A stretch of 64,000 nt of DNA, taken from positions 744,001 to 808,000 of the forward strand of contig NZ_JAERQG010000002.1 in the NCBI RefSeq assembly GCF_016734805.1, read 5' to 3'. A program made the position numbers and the translations under genes. Shown here one piece after another: positions 1-10,200 of this stretch. This DNA comes from Marivirga atlantica (lineage in GTDB: Bacteria; Bacteroidota; Bacteroidia; Cytophagales; Cyclobacteriaceae). The notes under the pieces were generated by a model. The model searched no databases. It was not told the origin of the DNA and was given only the letters and a program-made list of their open reading frames with translations. Positions within the stretch are counted from its first letter, which is position 1. Each line of letters opens with the position of its first letter.

Positions 1-382
1 GATAGCCAATCCTAATAATGGAGCCAGAATTATCGCTGATGGAGGTCATAATAGTTCTGCTATTGCTCATATTGTTCAAATGTTAGAGAAGGAGACTTAT
101 GATCGATTACATATCGTCATTGGTACTGTGAATGATAAATCCATTGATAGTATGCTTGAACAGCTTCCAAACACTGCTAAATATTATTTTACCCAAGCGC
201 AAATTCCAAGAGCACTGGACTCAAATGAATTAAAACTTAAGGCTGCTAAATTTGAGCTCTATGGTGAATCATTTGAGACTGTTGATCAGGCATTTTCTTC
301 GGCAATTATGCATAGTTCGGAAAATGACCTTATTTTTGTCGGAGGATCAATATTTGTAATTGCAGAAATTCCGAGTTTATAA
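1..382 (+). CDS. folC: Bifunctional folylpolyglutamate/dihydrofolate synthase, C-terminal part
   Basis: This is the 3' end of a gene that begins before the window; the reading frame is open from base 2. It matches the C-terminal domain of the Mur-ligase-like FolC family, which adds glutamate to folates using ATP in the cytoplasm. The translated start contains NPN, then DGGHN, which corresponds to the family's DGAHN motif at the beginning of the C-terminal domain. The end (GGSIFVIAEIP) resembles the usual terminal GSxxxxGE stretch. The first in-frame ATG at 80 is internal to the domain and is not a real start. trmB follows after 3 bases, so the two are probably co-transcribed. About 126 residues are visible. 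Confidence 0.85.
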   Translation, partial: IANPNNGARIIADGGHNSSAIAHIVQMLEKETYDRLHIVIGTVNDKSIDSMLEQLPNTAKYYFTQAQIPRALDSNELKLKAAKFELYGESFETVDQAFSSAIMHSSENDLIFVGGSIFVIAEIPSL

Positions 383-385
383 TTA

Positions 386-1051
386 ATGAGTCGACAGAAG
401 AAAACACGCTTTAAAGAGATAGCAGATAGATATAATGTGATAGAGCGCCAAACAGAGCGTTTTGAAAAGCTTAGAGGTAATTGGAAAATTGATCATTTCA
501 AGAATAACAATCCTATCAATTTAGAGCTTGCTTGTGGAAGAGGCGAATACACAGTTGGATTGGCCAAGCATTTCCCTGATGAAAACTTTATCGGAATAGA
601 TATTAAAGGGGAGCGCTTATGGAAAGGTAGCACTGAATCGTTAAACCACAATTTAGAAAATACCGCATTCCTTCGAACCTTCGCTTTAGATTTAGAGCAG
701 AGTTTTGAATCTAATGAAATAAAAGACATCTGGATTATCCATCCTGATCCACGCCCAAGAGACAGAGATGAAAAGCGAAGATTGACACATGATCGTTTCC
801 TGGATATTTACAAAAAAATTCAAGAAAATGATGGGACTGTTTACTTCAAAACAGATAATACTGATTTGTTTCAATGGACGCTTGATGAGGTACTAAGTAA
901 AAGAGACGATATTAAAAATTTAGTTTATACCTTCGATTTAAAGAATTCTGAATTATTGGAAGAGCATTACGGCATTACCACTAAATATGAAAAGAAATTT
1001 GAGGCTGAGGGAGAAAAGATTAAATACATGAAGTTTCAATGGAAAGTATAA
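386..1051 (+). CDS. trmB: tRNA (guanine-N7-)-methyltransferase
   Basis: TrmB transfers a methyl group from S-adenosylmethionine to N7 of G46 in the variable loop of tRNAs. The 221-residue protein has the class I SAM motif LELACGRGEYTVGLA at about residues 46-60 and the TrmB signature IHPDPRPRDRDEKRRL from about 118, followed by a YFKTDN segment typical of the family. Length is normal. The ATG lies 3 bases after the folC stop. The 3' end overlaps the next gene by 13 bases, which points to translational coupling in one operon. Confidence 0.93.
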   Translation: MSRQKKTRFKEIADRYNVIERQTERFEKLRGNWKIDHFKNNNPINLELACGRGEYTVGLAKHFPDENFIGIDIKGERLWKGSTESLNHNLENTAFLRTFALDLEQSFESNEIKDIWIIHPDPRPRDRDEKRRLTHDRFLDIYKKIQENDGTVYFKTDNTDLFQWTLDEVLSKRDDIKNLVYTFDLKNSELLEEHYGITTKYEKKFEAEGEKIKYMKFQWKV

Positions 1052-1698
1052 AACATAAATTTCAAGGACCAGCATTTATCATGTTTGTCCTTTATATTTT
1101 AACAACACTTAGTATTTCTATATTTTGGGAAAAGGGTACCTTCTTACTTTGGCTAAATGATAGACATAATATTTATGGAGATGTGTTTTTTAAGTATGTT
1201 ACTTTCTTGGGTGATGGTTTAATGTACCTTATTGTAGCAATTATTTTTCTTTTCTATAGCTACTATAATATTATCATCTTAGCGATAATTGGCCTTTTTC
1301 AAACAATTTTAGTAACCATTGGTAAGCGATGGATTTTCAATTATCCGCGTCCAAAATCTTTCTTTGAAGATAGTGCTGAGGTATTCAACTTTGTTGATGG
1401 TGTAAAAGTATACGGAGCTCATAGCTTTCCAAGTGGACATACAGCATCGGCTTTTGCCATAGCGACCTTGCTCATTTGCTTAACAAAGAATAAACTGCTT
1501 CAAGTAATTTTTATGCTTGCTGCTATTTTAGTAGCTGTTTCAAGGGTGTATCTCTTACAACATTTCTTAATGGATACAGTAGCAGGAGCTCTAATAGGCA
1601 TGTTTTCAGCAGGGATTGTCTGGTGGTATTTTAGCGACAAAAGAACTTCATTACTCTATGATAAATCTAAATTACATAGAGGCTTATTGGTAAAATAA
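1039..1698 (+). CDS. PAP2-family membrane phosphatase
   Basis: This 219-residue integral membrane protein is a type 2 phosphatidic acid phosphatase. All three catalytic motifs are present: KRWIFNYPRP (KX6RP, about residues 96-105), PSGHT (about 131-135) and SRVYLLQHFLMD (SRX5HX3D, about 168-179). Several hydrophobic segments separate them. Homologues dephosphorylate phosphatidate, phosphatidylglycerol phosphate or undecaprenyl pyrophosphate; the substrate cannot be told from sequence. A polyprenyl-phosphate sugar transferase two genes downstream makes an undecaprenyl-pyrophosphate role attractive, but that is inference. The chosen start at 1039 overlaps trmB by 13 bases; ATG 1081 is an alternative that would shorten the first membrane segment. 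Confidence 0.88.
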   Translation: MESIKHKFQGPAFIMFVLYILTTLSISIFWEKGTFLLWLNDRHNIYGDVFFKYVTFLGDGLMYLIVAIIFLFYSYYNIIILAIIGLFQTILVTIGKRWIFNYPRPKSFFEDSAEVFNFVDGVKVYGAHSFPSGHTASAFAIATLLICLTKNKLLQVIFMLAAILVAVSRVYLLQHFLMDTVAGALIGMFSAGIVWWYFSDKRTSLLYDKSKLHRGLLVK

Positions 1699-1699
1699 T

Positions 1700-2635
1700 A
1701 TGGAAATAGCAGGTTATTATATAGCGCCAGGAACACAAAAGAAGGTAGATATTAACATCGCTAAATTACCTTCACGTTCTGATATAGATATTTCCATAAC
1801 CATTGCACGCTCTGAGCAGCCAGGGCCGGTTCTATTGCTTTCAGGAGGATTACACGGTGACGAAATCAATGGCTCAGAAATAGTTCGTAGATTAATAGAA
1901 TCGGATAAGCATATACCTTTAAAAGGTACCATTATTTGTATTCCAATTATCAACGTATACGGGTTTATTCATTTTTCAAGGTATGTGCCTGATGGTAAAG
2001 ATGTTAACCGCTCATTTCCAGGCAATAAAAACGGGTCGTTAGCTAGTAGAGTCGCCTATTTTTTAACTAAAAATATTATTCCGCTAATAGATTATGGAAT
2101 AGATTTTCATACTGGTGGTGCAGATAGAACTAATTATCCTCAAATAAGATGTGTTTTGAGAGATGATGTCAATAATGAGTTGGCCAATGTTTTTAATGCT
2201 CCTTTTACTTTAGATAGTAAATTTCGGCCTAAGTCTTTTAGGCAAACAGCTGGCAGATTCGGTAAAAGAATTTTGGTGTATGAAGGAGGAGAGTCTTCTC
2301 GTTTTGATGAACATGCTATAGAAGAGGGGATGGCTGGTGCGCTAAGGGTTATGAAGCATTTAGGAATGGTTGATGAAGCACCTAAAGCCAATAGCAAAAG
2401 TTTGCTGATCAATAGTTCTTCATGGGTAAGATCAAAAAAATCAGGGGTTTTCTTAACGGAAGTGAAAAGCGGTCAATTAGTTAAGAAAAATCAGGTTTTA
2501 GGAACCATTAATGACCCCTTTGGTGGGTTTAGTAATAAAATTAAGGCAACAGCTTCGGGCTACGTAATAGGATTAAATAATAACCCGATAGTTCATGAAG
2601 GTGATGCCCTAATCCATATTGGAGTTATCAAATGA
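1700..2635 (+). CDS. Succinylglutamate desuccinylase/aspartoacylase-like metallohydrolase
   Basis: This 311-residue protein belongs to the AstE/AspA branch of M14-like zinc hydrolases, which cleave N-acyl amino acids. Zinc ligands are recognisable as H52 and E55 in SGGLHGDE and H137 in [14 protein letters not shown] is the substrate-binding arginine region of the family. The last ~90 residues look like the beta-rich C-terminal domain ([17 protein letters not shown], resembling a biotinyl-lipoyl-like fold). It begins one base after the PAP2 stop and overlaps the next gene by four bases (ATGA), so it is in the same operon. Members of this group are often found near RimK-like ligases, but none is visible here, so the substrate is unknown. 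Confidence 0.82.
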   Translation: MEIAGYYIAPGTQKKVDINIAKLPSRSDIDISITIARSEQPGPVLLLSGGLHGDEINGSEIVRRLIESDKHIPLKGTIICIPIINVYGFIHFSRYVPDGKDVNRSFPGNKNGSLASRVAYFLTKNIIPLIDYGIDFHTGGADRTNYPQIRCVLRDDVNNELANVFNAPFTLDSKFRPKSFRQTAGRFGKRILVYEGGESSRFDEHAIEEGMAGALRVMKHLGMVDEAPKANSKSLLINSSSWVRSKKSGVFLTEVKSGQLVKKNQVLGTINDPFGGFSNKIKATASGYVIGLNNNPIVHEGDALIHIGVIK

Positions 2636-3240
2636 TCTATTCTAAAGTTGTAAAGCCTTTTTTTGATAAACTCTTTGCACTATTAGCGCTTATTATTGCA
2701 AGCCCGGTATTTTTAATCGTAGCCTTATTACTAGCATTATTTCAGAATGGGAAGGTGTTTTTTACTCAGAAAAGGCCTGGTAGGAATGAAAAGATTTTCC
2801 TACTTATCAAATTTAAAACCATGAGAGATGATGTGGATGCTCACGGTAATTTATTAGCAGATAAAGATAGACTTACACCCGTTGGAAAATTTGTCAGGAA
2901 AACATCACTTGACGAGTTGCCACAATTACTTAATATTTTAATAGGAGATATGTCCTTTGTGGGGCCTCGACCACTGCTTATTGAGTATCTACCTTTATAT
3001 AATCCTTCTCAGAAAAAGCGACATAACGTAACGCCTGGTATTTCTGGCTGGGCTCAGGTAAATGGAAGAAATGCCATTAGCTGGCAAGAGAAGTTTAGCT
3101 TTGATGTTTGGTATGTGAATAACCAATCCTTTTGGTTAGACTTAAAAATAATCTTTCTGACTATAGCTAAGGTATTTAAAGCTGAAGGGATCAATGCATC
3201 AGGATCAGCAACCATTGAGAAATTTATTGGTAATGATTAA
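2632..3240 (+). CDS. Small polyprenyl-phosphate sugar-1-phosphate transferase
   Basis: This protein of 202 residues has the bacterial sugar transferase (PglC/WcaJ C-terminal) fold. It has one hydrophobic segment near residues 14-37, then RPGRNEKIF and KFKTMR. The catalytic Asp-Glu pair lies in TSLDELPQL (about residues 93-96), followed by [12 protein letters not shown]. Such enzymes move a sugar-1-phosphate from a UDP-sugar to undecaprenyl phosphate, the first step of EPS or O-antigen synthesis. It has only the minimal catalytic part and lacks the N-terminal membrane domain of WcaJ. It lies in the folC-trmB operon, 32 kb from the EPS cluster in this window. The stop overlaps the convergent PorP/SprF gene by four bases. 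Confidence 0.88.
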   Translation: MIYSKVVKPFFDKLFALLALIIASPVFLIVALLLALFQNGKVFFTQKRPGRNEKIFLLIKFKTMRDDVDAHGNLLADKDRLTPVGKFVRKTSLDELPQLLNILIGDMSFVGPRPLLIEYLPLYNPSQKKRHNVTPGISGWAQVNGRNAISWQEKFSFDVWYVNNQSFWLDLKIIFLTIAKVFKAEGINASGSATIEKFIGND

Positions 3241-4262
3241 TTAAAAGTAGGGCAGGGTAGAAACTCTTCTTTTCTTTTCTTTCGGAACGTACCTACTATA
3301 TCCATAGAAATTGATACTTCATGAGCTCCACCAGAAATACCGCCAAATTCTGATATGGTGAAATCATAACTGTAACCTATTTGTGCTTTTAATTGAGGAA
3401 TTTCAAGTCCAAAGTGGAAAATCATAGCGTCACGATCAAAGTTGTTTTCTTGATTTTTAGCAAATGGAAAGCCTCGGTACCAAAAGCCTGCAGAAATAGG
3501 ATCATAATGCCAGTCAATGCCAACATCGAGTTGATCATTGTTCCCCTGTCTTTTGTATATAAAGGAAGGTGCAATGCTCGAAATATGATCAAATTCTTTT
3601 GGCCCTCGATATAATGGTATGCGTACGCCACCATGTACAGAAAACCTCATTTGCAGAGGGTTTGAATCTCCAATTAATGAGACATCGGGCTGAGTCAAAT
3701 GATGTAAAGAGACACCTCCCCATAGTGATTTACCATATACGAGTATTCCTGTTGCAAAATCGAAGTATTGAATTCGATTTACTTGTTGTAGTTCACTGTC
3801 AAATGAAACAGGCCTGTCACTGGCAAGCTGATCTCCTAACGTTAAACCGTTTGCATTTAATCCAGTGAAGTTGTAGCTAAAATGTGACCCAGCTGCGAAT
3901 ACTAATTTTTTATTGATTTGTGCTCTGAAAGCATACAGAAAACCCGCACTGGTATTTCCCAGATCGCCAGACCCGGCAACATCTCTAGTAGCCAACAAAC
4001 CAAAACCACTATTTAGCTCTGAAAGATTATAATCATATGAAAAAGCCATGGTTCTGTAAGCATTGGTATAACGCAAACCAGGCCATTGCAATCTATAGTT
4101 AAGATTAAATCTATGCATTTTACCGGAGCCCGTAAAGGCAGGATTCAGATAGAGTGGTGCAGCATAGTACTGAGATAGCTGAAAGTCCTGTGCAGTGAGC
4201 CGAGTCTTACTTAAAAGTAGTGCCGCAATGCTTATGAACGATATAATTACTATTTTCTTCAA
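3237..4262 (-). CDS. PorP/SprF family type IX secretion outer-membrane protein
   Basis: The 341-residue protein starts with a signal peptide ([18 protein letters not shown], cleavage likely after TAQ). It opens with the family hallmark [21 protein letters not shown], followed by beta-barrel-like repeats ([20 protein letters not shown]). PorP/SprF proteins sit in the outer membrane and are needed to secrete or attach specific type B substrates of the type IX system, such as SprB in Flavobacterium. The gene lies 6 bases downstream of a giant type B substrate gene on the same strand, the usual sprB-sprF arrangement, so it is probably dedicated to that protein. Confidence 0.92.
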   Translation of the reverse strand: MKKIVIISFISIAALLLSKTRLTAQDFQLSQYYAAPLYLNPAFTGSGKMHRFNLNYRLQWPGLRYTNAYRTMAFSYDYNLSELNSGFGLLATRDVAGSGDLGNTSAGFLYAFRAQINKKLVFAAGSHFSYNFTGLNANGLTLGDQLASDRPVSFDSELQQVNRIQYFDFATGILVYGKSLWGGVSLHHLTQPDVSLIGDSNPLQMRFSVHGGVRIPLYRGPKEFDHISSIAPSFIYKRQGNNDQLDVGIDWHYDPISAGFWYRGFPFAKNQENNFDRDAMIFHFGLEIPQLKAQIGYSYDFTISEFGGISGGAHEVSISMDIVGTFRKKRKEEFLPCPTFN

Positions 4263-4268
4263 ATCAGT

Positions 4269-7200
4269 TTACCTTATTAATGTTATATCACCCACTTTGG
4301 TCTCACGTCTACCATTTTCATAAACTAACTCAAGCCTATAAACATAAACTCCTTGAGGCATAAGCTGTCCTTTATAATAGCCATCCCATCCGATAGTTTT
4401 ATCGTTAGATTCGAAAAGCAGCTCACCCCACCTGTTATAAATTAACATGTTGAATTCGGAAACACCTTCAACCTGAGGGAGGAAAATGTCATTTGACTGT
4501 ACATTACTGCTGGCACTACCAGGACCGGCTCTGCTAGGGGTAAAAGCATTAGCAATTTTTGATTCTCCACCTAGTATAACTTTTACTTGAGCATCGAGGG
4601 CGAAGGAGTCTTCACACCCTGTTGTTGAGTTAATTGCAATTAGCGTAATGTCATATACCCCGCTGTCGCCATATACATGAACAGGATTTTCATCAAAGGA
4701 CTGGTTGCCATCACCGAATTTCCATACAAATTCATCTGCTCCAATGCTTGTATTAACGAATTGCACCTCTTCACCAGTAAACACTTGCCTGAACTCATCA
4801 GGAATGGTGAATGAAGATTGTGGGGTTTCATATACAGTAATATAAGCTTCCTTAGTTTCTGTCTGTTGATTTCTAGTTATGTTATCTGCGGTTAAGGTTA
4901 CTGTATAGGTACCTGGGGAAGTATATACATGTGTCGGGTTTTCTACGGCTCGTACTCTTTGGTTATCACCAAATTCCCATTGATAAGTACCAGGATCTGC
5001 AAATCTTGATAGATTCTCAAACTCAACAACTAATGGAAGACATCCTTCTAATGGAGTAGCTCTAAAATCAACAATTGGAGATACGGCATCAATAGAGATA
5101 ACAGCTTGATAAGTATCAGTACAAAGTCCGTTTGTTGCCGTCATTTTTAATACGAAATCTCCAAAATCTTCATAAGTATGAGGGGCAGGATCAACCTCAT
5201 TTGAAATAGTGCCGTCCCCAAAGTCCCACTCGTATTCCCAGCTATTTTTATTAGTGGTTGTATTGGTTATGGTAATGGTAGCATCATCAGGTTGTGAAGG
5301 CTGTTCTGGAGTAAAAGTAAAGGATGCTTCTAACTGCGGGTAAACAAATATTTGAGGATTTCCGGTAGTCGTTCCTGTACAGACTGGTGTATTGCTATCG
5401 GTAACAGAAATAATTGAATAAGTTCTGGTAGCAGTTGGTATGATAGGCTCAAAATGTCTGTTGAAAGAAGTTGTAAAAGTATTCTGATCAACCCCATCGG
5501 TATAAGTAACCGTCCATGGACCTCTACCTGTTAAATCAAAGATTAAGTTAGTTTCATCTCCATAACAAATGGTATCAGCTCCTGAGATTTCTGCAGTTGG
5601 TAAACTGTTTACCTGAACACTTACAGGACTTCCTAATATGTTACCAGTACATCCTCTGACATCAATTAATTCAATAATTCTATAAACCGTATTCACATCA
5701 GGGCTTACAGTTAGACTGCTACTCGCACTTAAATTATTAGCTGTTAAGGTATCTGAATTGGCTAAATAAGAAATACTGAATGGTCCATCTCCTGTAAACG
5801 ATAAATCAAGGTCGGTAGAAGAACCTAAGCATATAGCTGCATTACCGTTTAGGTCAACAGTAGGTAAATCGTTCGCCTCTAATACTGCACTTCCTTGTAT
5901 ATCTCCCAAACAATTATTGACATCTCTCACATCAATTAATGTGTAAGAAGTGGTTCCACTCGGAGGATTCACATTAAAGGAGTGGGTATATGTATCAGTT
6001 GAAGGATCGTAAGTTCCGGTAGGGCTAATATTGTTAAGTGTAAATGTATTAGTACCATCAGAATAACGCACTAACCATGGAGGATTTCCCGTTAGGTTTA
6101 ATCTAATTTCTGTTGGTGCGTTGGCACAAAGTTCATCTTGATCTCCGAATATTTCTGCAGTAGGTTTTGGATTAACGGTGATGGTGGCGCTACCATTTAC
6201 AGGTCCACTACATCTTGGAGTGTTATTATCCAAGACTGAAACTGGCGTATAAACAGTATTTTCGCTTGGTGTAACTGCTTCTAAATGAACTGGGCTATTA
6301 GTGGTAAAACTGAAAGTATTTGTGCCGTCAGTATATTCAACATCCCAAGGGCCAACACCTGTTAAGTTGAAGAATAAGTTGGTACTCACATCTTCACAAA
6401 TTGTAGCATCACCAGTTAGTGTTACACTTGGTTGAAGGTTAACTGAGACAAAAGCTGAACCTGATATGGCAGAAGGGGTACAGGCCGGATAATCATTATC
6501 AATTACGGAAAGTAAAAAATAATTGGTTGAAGCTGTTGGACTTACTGAATGGATGTAACCATCTGGGATATTTCTTAAAGTATCGTTCGATGTGCCATTA
6601 TTGTATACCACAGTAAAGTCATCACTGCTTCCGGGTCCACTCAGGTCAAATCTTAATGAAGTACTTTCTCCAGGGCAGATAACATTTGTGCCGTTTAAGC
6701 TTAATACACCTGTAGGCCCAGTTAATACAGTAATCGGTTTGATATTAGGATCGCTAATACAACCTTGGTCATTCAATTCAGAAACCTCTAGATTGCCACT
6801 AAATGAACTGAAGTTTACGGTAATCTCACTTCCATTTGCATTTTGACTAGATATAAACGCACCAAGTGGTAATGACCATAAATAATTAGAAGTAGCGTTT
6901 ACTTCAGTGGCAGGAATATTAAAATTAATACTTTGAGCAAAGGCACAAACCTCATCAGGTCCTTCAATACCAGGAGGAGCAATTTCTGGAAATACCGTGA
7001 TTTGAGCTACAGCTGATGTATCAGAACAGCCGCCAACAGAAGAGACAGCTATATGCCTTACATCATAAATTAAATCTGCAGCAGTTGTATTCGGAAAAGA
7101 AATGGTAGTCATTCCGGATGCAGATATGTCAGCTGAAGGCACATTAATCCAAGCTGCACTTGTTGCTTCTTTATATTGATAGATATGATTACCTGTTAAC

Positions 7201-10200
7201 CCCGTTCCTTGAGAGAAGCTTGTGAAATTTACTAAAAGAGGAGAGCAACCACTATTTTTGTCAGCAAAAAACTCAGCTCTTACTCTTGGGTTTAGCTCTA
7301 TACTTTTTGTGACTGTGGTAGTACATCCATTAGCACTTTCAGCAGTTAAGGATACCATATAGTTATCTGAACCAAAGAAACTTGCTCTGTTTACAAAAGT
7401 ATGTTGAATATTGTTAGGACTAGAAAGTGTTGTGTCTGTTCCATCATTCCAATTCCATGTTAAATCAGTATTTGGAGGAACATTATAGGTGATTACATCA
7501 AATTCAAAAGTATAGTCTCCCTCGCAAGCAGGGTTTGGTGATACTATATCGAAATCAATAACTGGTGTTTGATAAACTCTTACGTTATAAACACTATCAT
7601 CTATACAACCAAATTCATTTTCTCCTGTAAGGGTTATTTCATAATCATTATAACCTGTGCCATCATAAGTGGTGTATAATAAATCAAAAGGTATAATAGA
7701 GTTGAAATAATCAGCAGGTTCATTGTTGACAACGAGACTAAATGTGACTCCTGAAACCAAATTGGTCCATTGAAGCGTAATTTCATCTAAATCAGTTCCA
7801 TCCGGATTAAATGAAACATCAATTAAATCTAATTCTAGTGGAGAGCAACCTTCATCCTGAACAGGACGAAAACCCATTTGAGGGCTATTGTTAAAAGTTA
7901 AGCTTATTGGTGGATCTGATGCCAGGTCACAAGTACTTTCAAGCAAGGCAATTAGTCTGATTTCGTAATTGGCAGCCTGAGTAAATTCATAAACGAATCC
8001 TGCTGAAAAGTCTTTATTACTTGCCGGTAAAGTATCTGTATTTATAATAGTGGTTGAACCTAAGTTTACATTTGTAATGTGTAGTTCCCATTCAGTATTA
8101 GCCGGTATATCGGCAGGGATAGTATTGTTTGTAAAAGTATAGGTGTTAGGTAAACAGTTGCCCGTGCCGGAATATACAAGGTCTATATTGAAATTATCTT
8201 CTGGTTGTATATTAGCTGTAAAAGTTCCTGAGAGATCGCTTGGACAGCCAAAAACATTTTCAGTTTGTAAAGTGACATTAATAGTCAATGGAGGATCAGT
8301 ATCAGCCGGCCTTCCAAAGCTTACCCAGTATTCTGGCCCATTAATATTTTCAGCAATGAGGGTGTCAGCAATTGCATCACTATCAACTGGTGTCGCATTC
8401 CAAAAATAGTTCAACAAACCGGCTTGTTCAGCTTCAAAATAAAAGGTAACAGAATCACAGGTTACTACTGTATCTGTAGGAGCAAAGTTGCTAATGGGCT
8501 TGGGCAGTACCCTAACAGTATTTGACGAGCTGTTCACACAAAATCCATCAGAAAAAGGTTGTAATGTAATAGTGTAATTAATAGGAGCAATGCTGGGGAA
8601 ATCATTTTCAAACAAAAATGAAAAATCATAATCTGAAGCTGTTCCTGTTGAATATGCTATTGTATCTCCGCCTAATAGAGTAGCTCCATCAAATACCTCC
8701 CATACCACGGAATCACCTGGGTTCAGTAAATTGTTAGTCACATTGTTGATTTCGAAAGTGAATTCATGTGGAGAACAGTAGCTACTGGTAGGTTCATAAA
8801 CATTAGATTTAGTATTGTCCTCATAAATAGTAAAGCCCGAAGGACTACCTGGTAAAACTTCTACAACAATAGGGGCAGATAGCTCAACACAATCATTATC
8901 AGGATTTCCATCTGTAGGGTTGGCGGTGGCTATTAGCTGTACTGAATAATTTACATTGGAACCTGTGGTATTATAAAAAATATCAGGTGTTGCAAAGGTT
9001 CCCGAACCCCCTATAGCTCTGGTCACTGTTGTCCCAATACTATCGATTTCGAGGTAATACCCGACATCAACAACGGAAGGATCGTTACTGGCTTCATCGG
9101 AATTGTTAAAGAACTTTATTAGGGTTCCAGGACATATTGGATCTCCTGTGTAGGGATCATCTTCCACAAAAGTTTCATAGTCTTGACCATATAAAGCCTG
9201 TAAATCAGCATTAGGATTGGCGTAAACGCTAACGGTTGTAACAGTGGTGTCGCTGTAGCATCCTTTGTCAGTACGAGTAATTAAGGCTACTTCATAATCA
9301 TCGGCCGTACCAAGATTCCTTGTGAAGCTATTGTCATTTGTTCTGGTTAATTCAGTATTAAAAGTGACCCCATCGTACGAAAAGTCCCACAGCCATTGAT
9401 CAATAACTTCACCATTAATGGTTGTAGGTATATTAGAAGCTGATGGATCGAAGTCTGTGTCTTCTCCTTCACAAACACCAGTGGCACTGAAAAGAGCTTC
9501 TGGGGTGTCATAAACGTAAATGTCTAATTGATCAGATGTGGTACAATTAGTTGAGCCATCTAAAATATAAAGTTGAACTCGATAATGACCCGTATCACTA
9601 ATAATTAATGGATTTGAGGGATAGTCGAAAGCTGTAGCTCCACCACCTCCATCATCTATATTGTCGATTGTAGAACTATTTGGTGATACTTTTTCGATTA
9701 GCCATTCTGTAGTCAAGTTAACAGTTTTGCCAGGCGTCTCATCGGTTAGCTCTAAATTTAATGGTAAGCTTTCAGCACATATTTCGTATGATGTATCTGC
9801 TGTATTTGGCGAGCCAAAAGATCCGTCATCAAAGCCAATAGTAGCTGCTGGTGTTCCAATTATTTCATATTGTGCTGTAACCGAAGAGCTACATCCACCT
9901 GTAATATCGGAGCTGTTGTTAACTTTAATTACTTCTACAGTTTTGACTCCTGGTGCATTGAGGGCTGCAGCATCTGGCCCAGTTGTATTCTCAATATCTA
10001 ACGTTCTATTTTGATTAGGATAGCTTACGATTAAGGGGTCAGCTGTAGTTGGTCCGTCATAAATATTTATTGTCCAGGGTCCTGGTCCTAAGTCAGTTCC
10101 ATCATTGAAAATTCTAATAACTTCTTCTGGGCAGAACAGATTGCCGGGCTTAGGATTACTACTTGCATCAAGAATTTCAATAGGATCAAGAATGGGCTCA

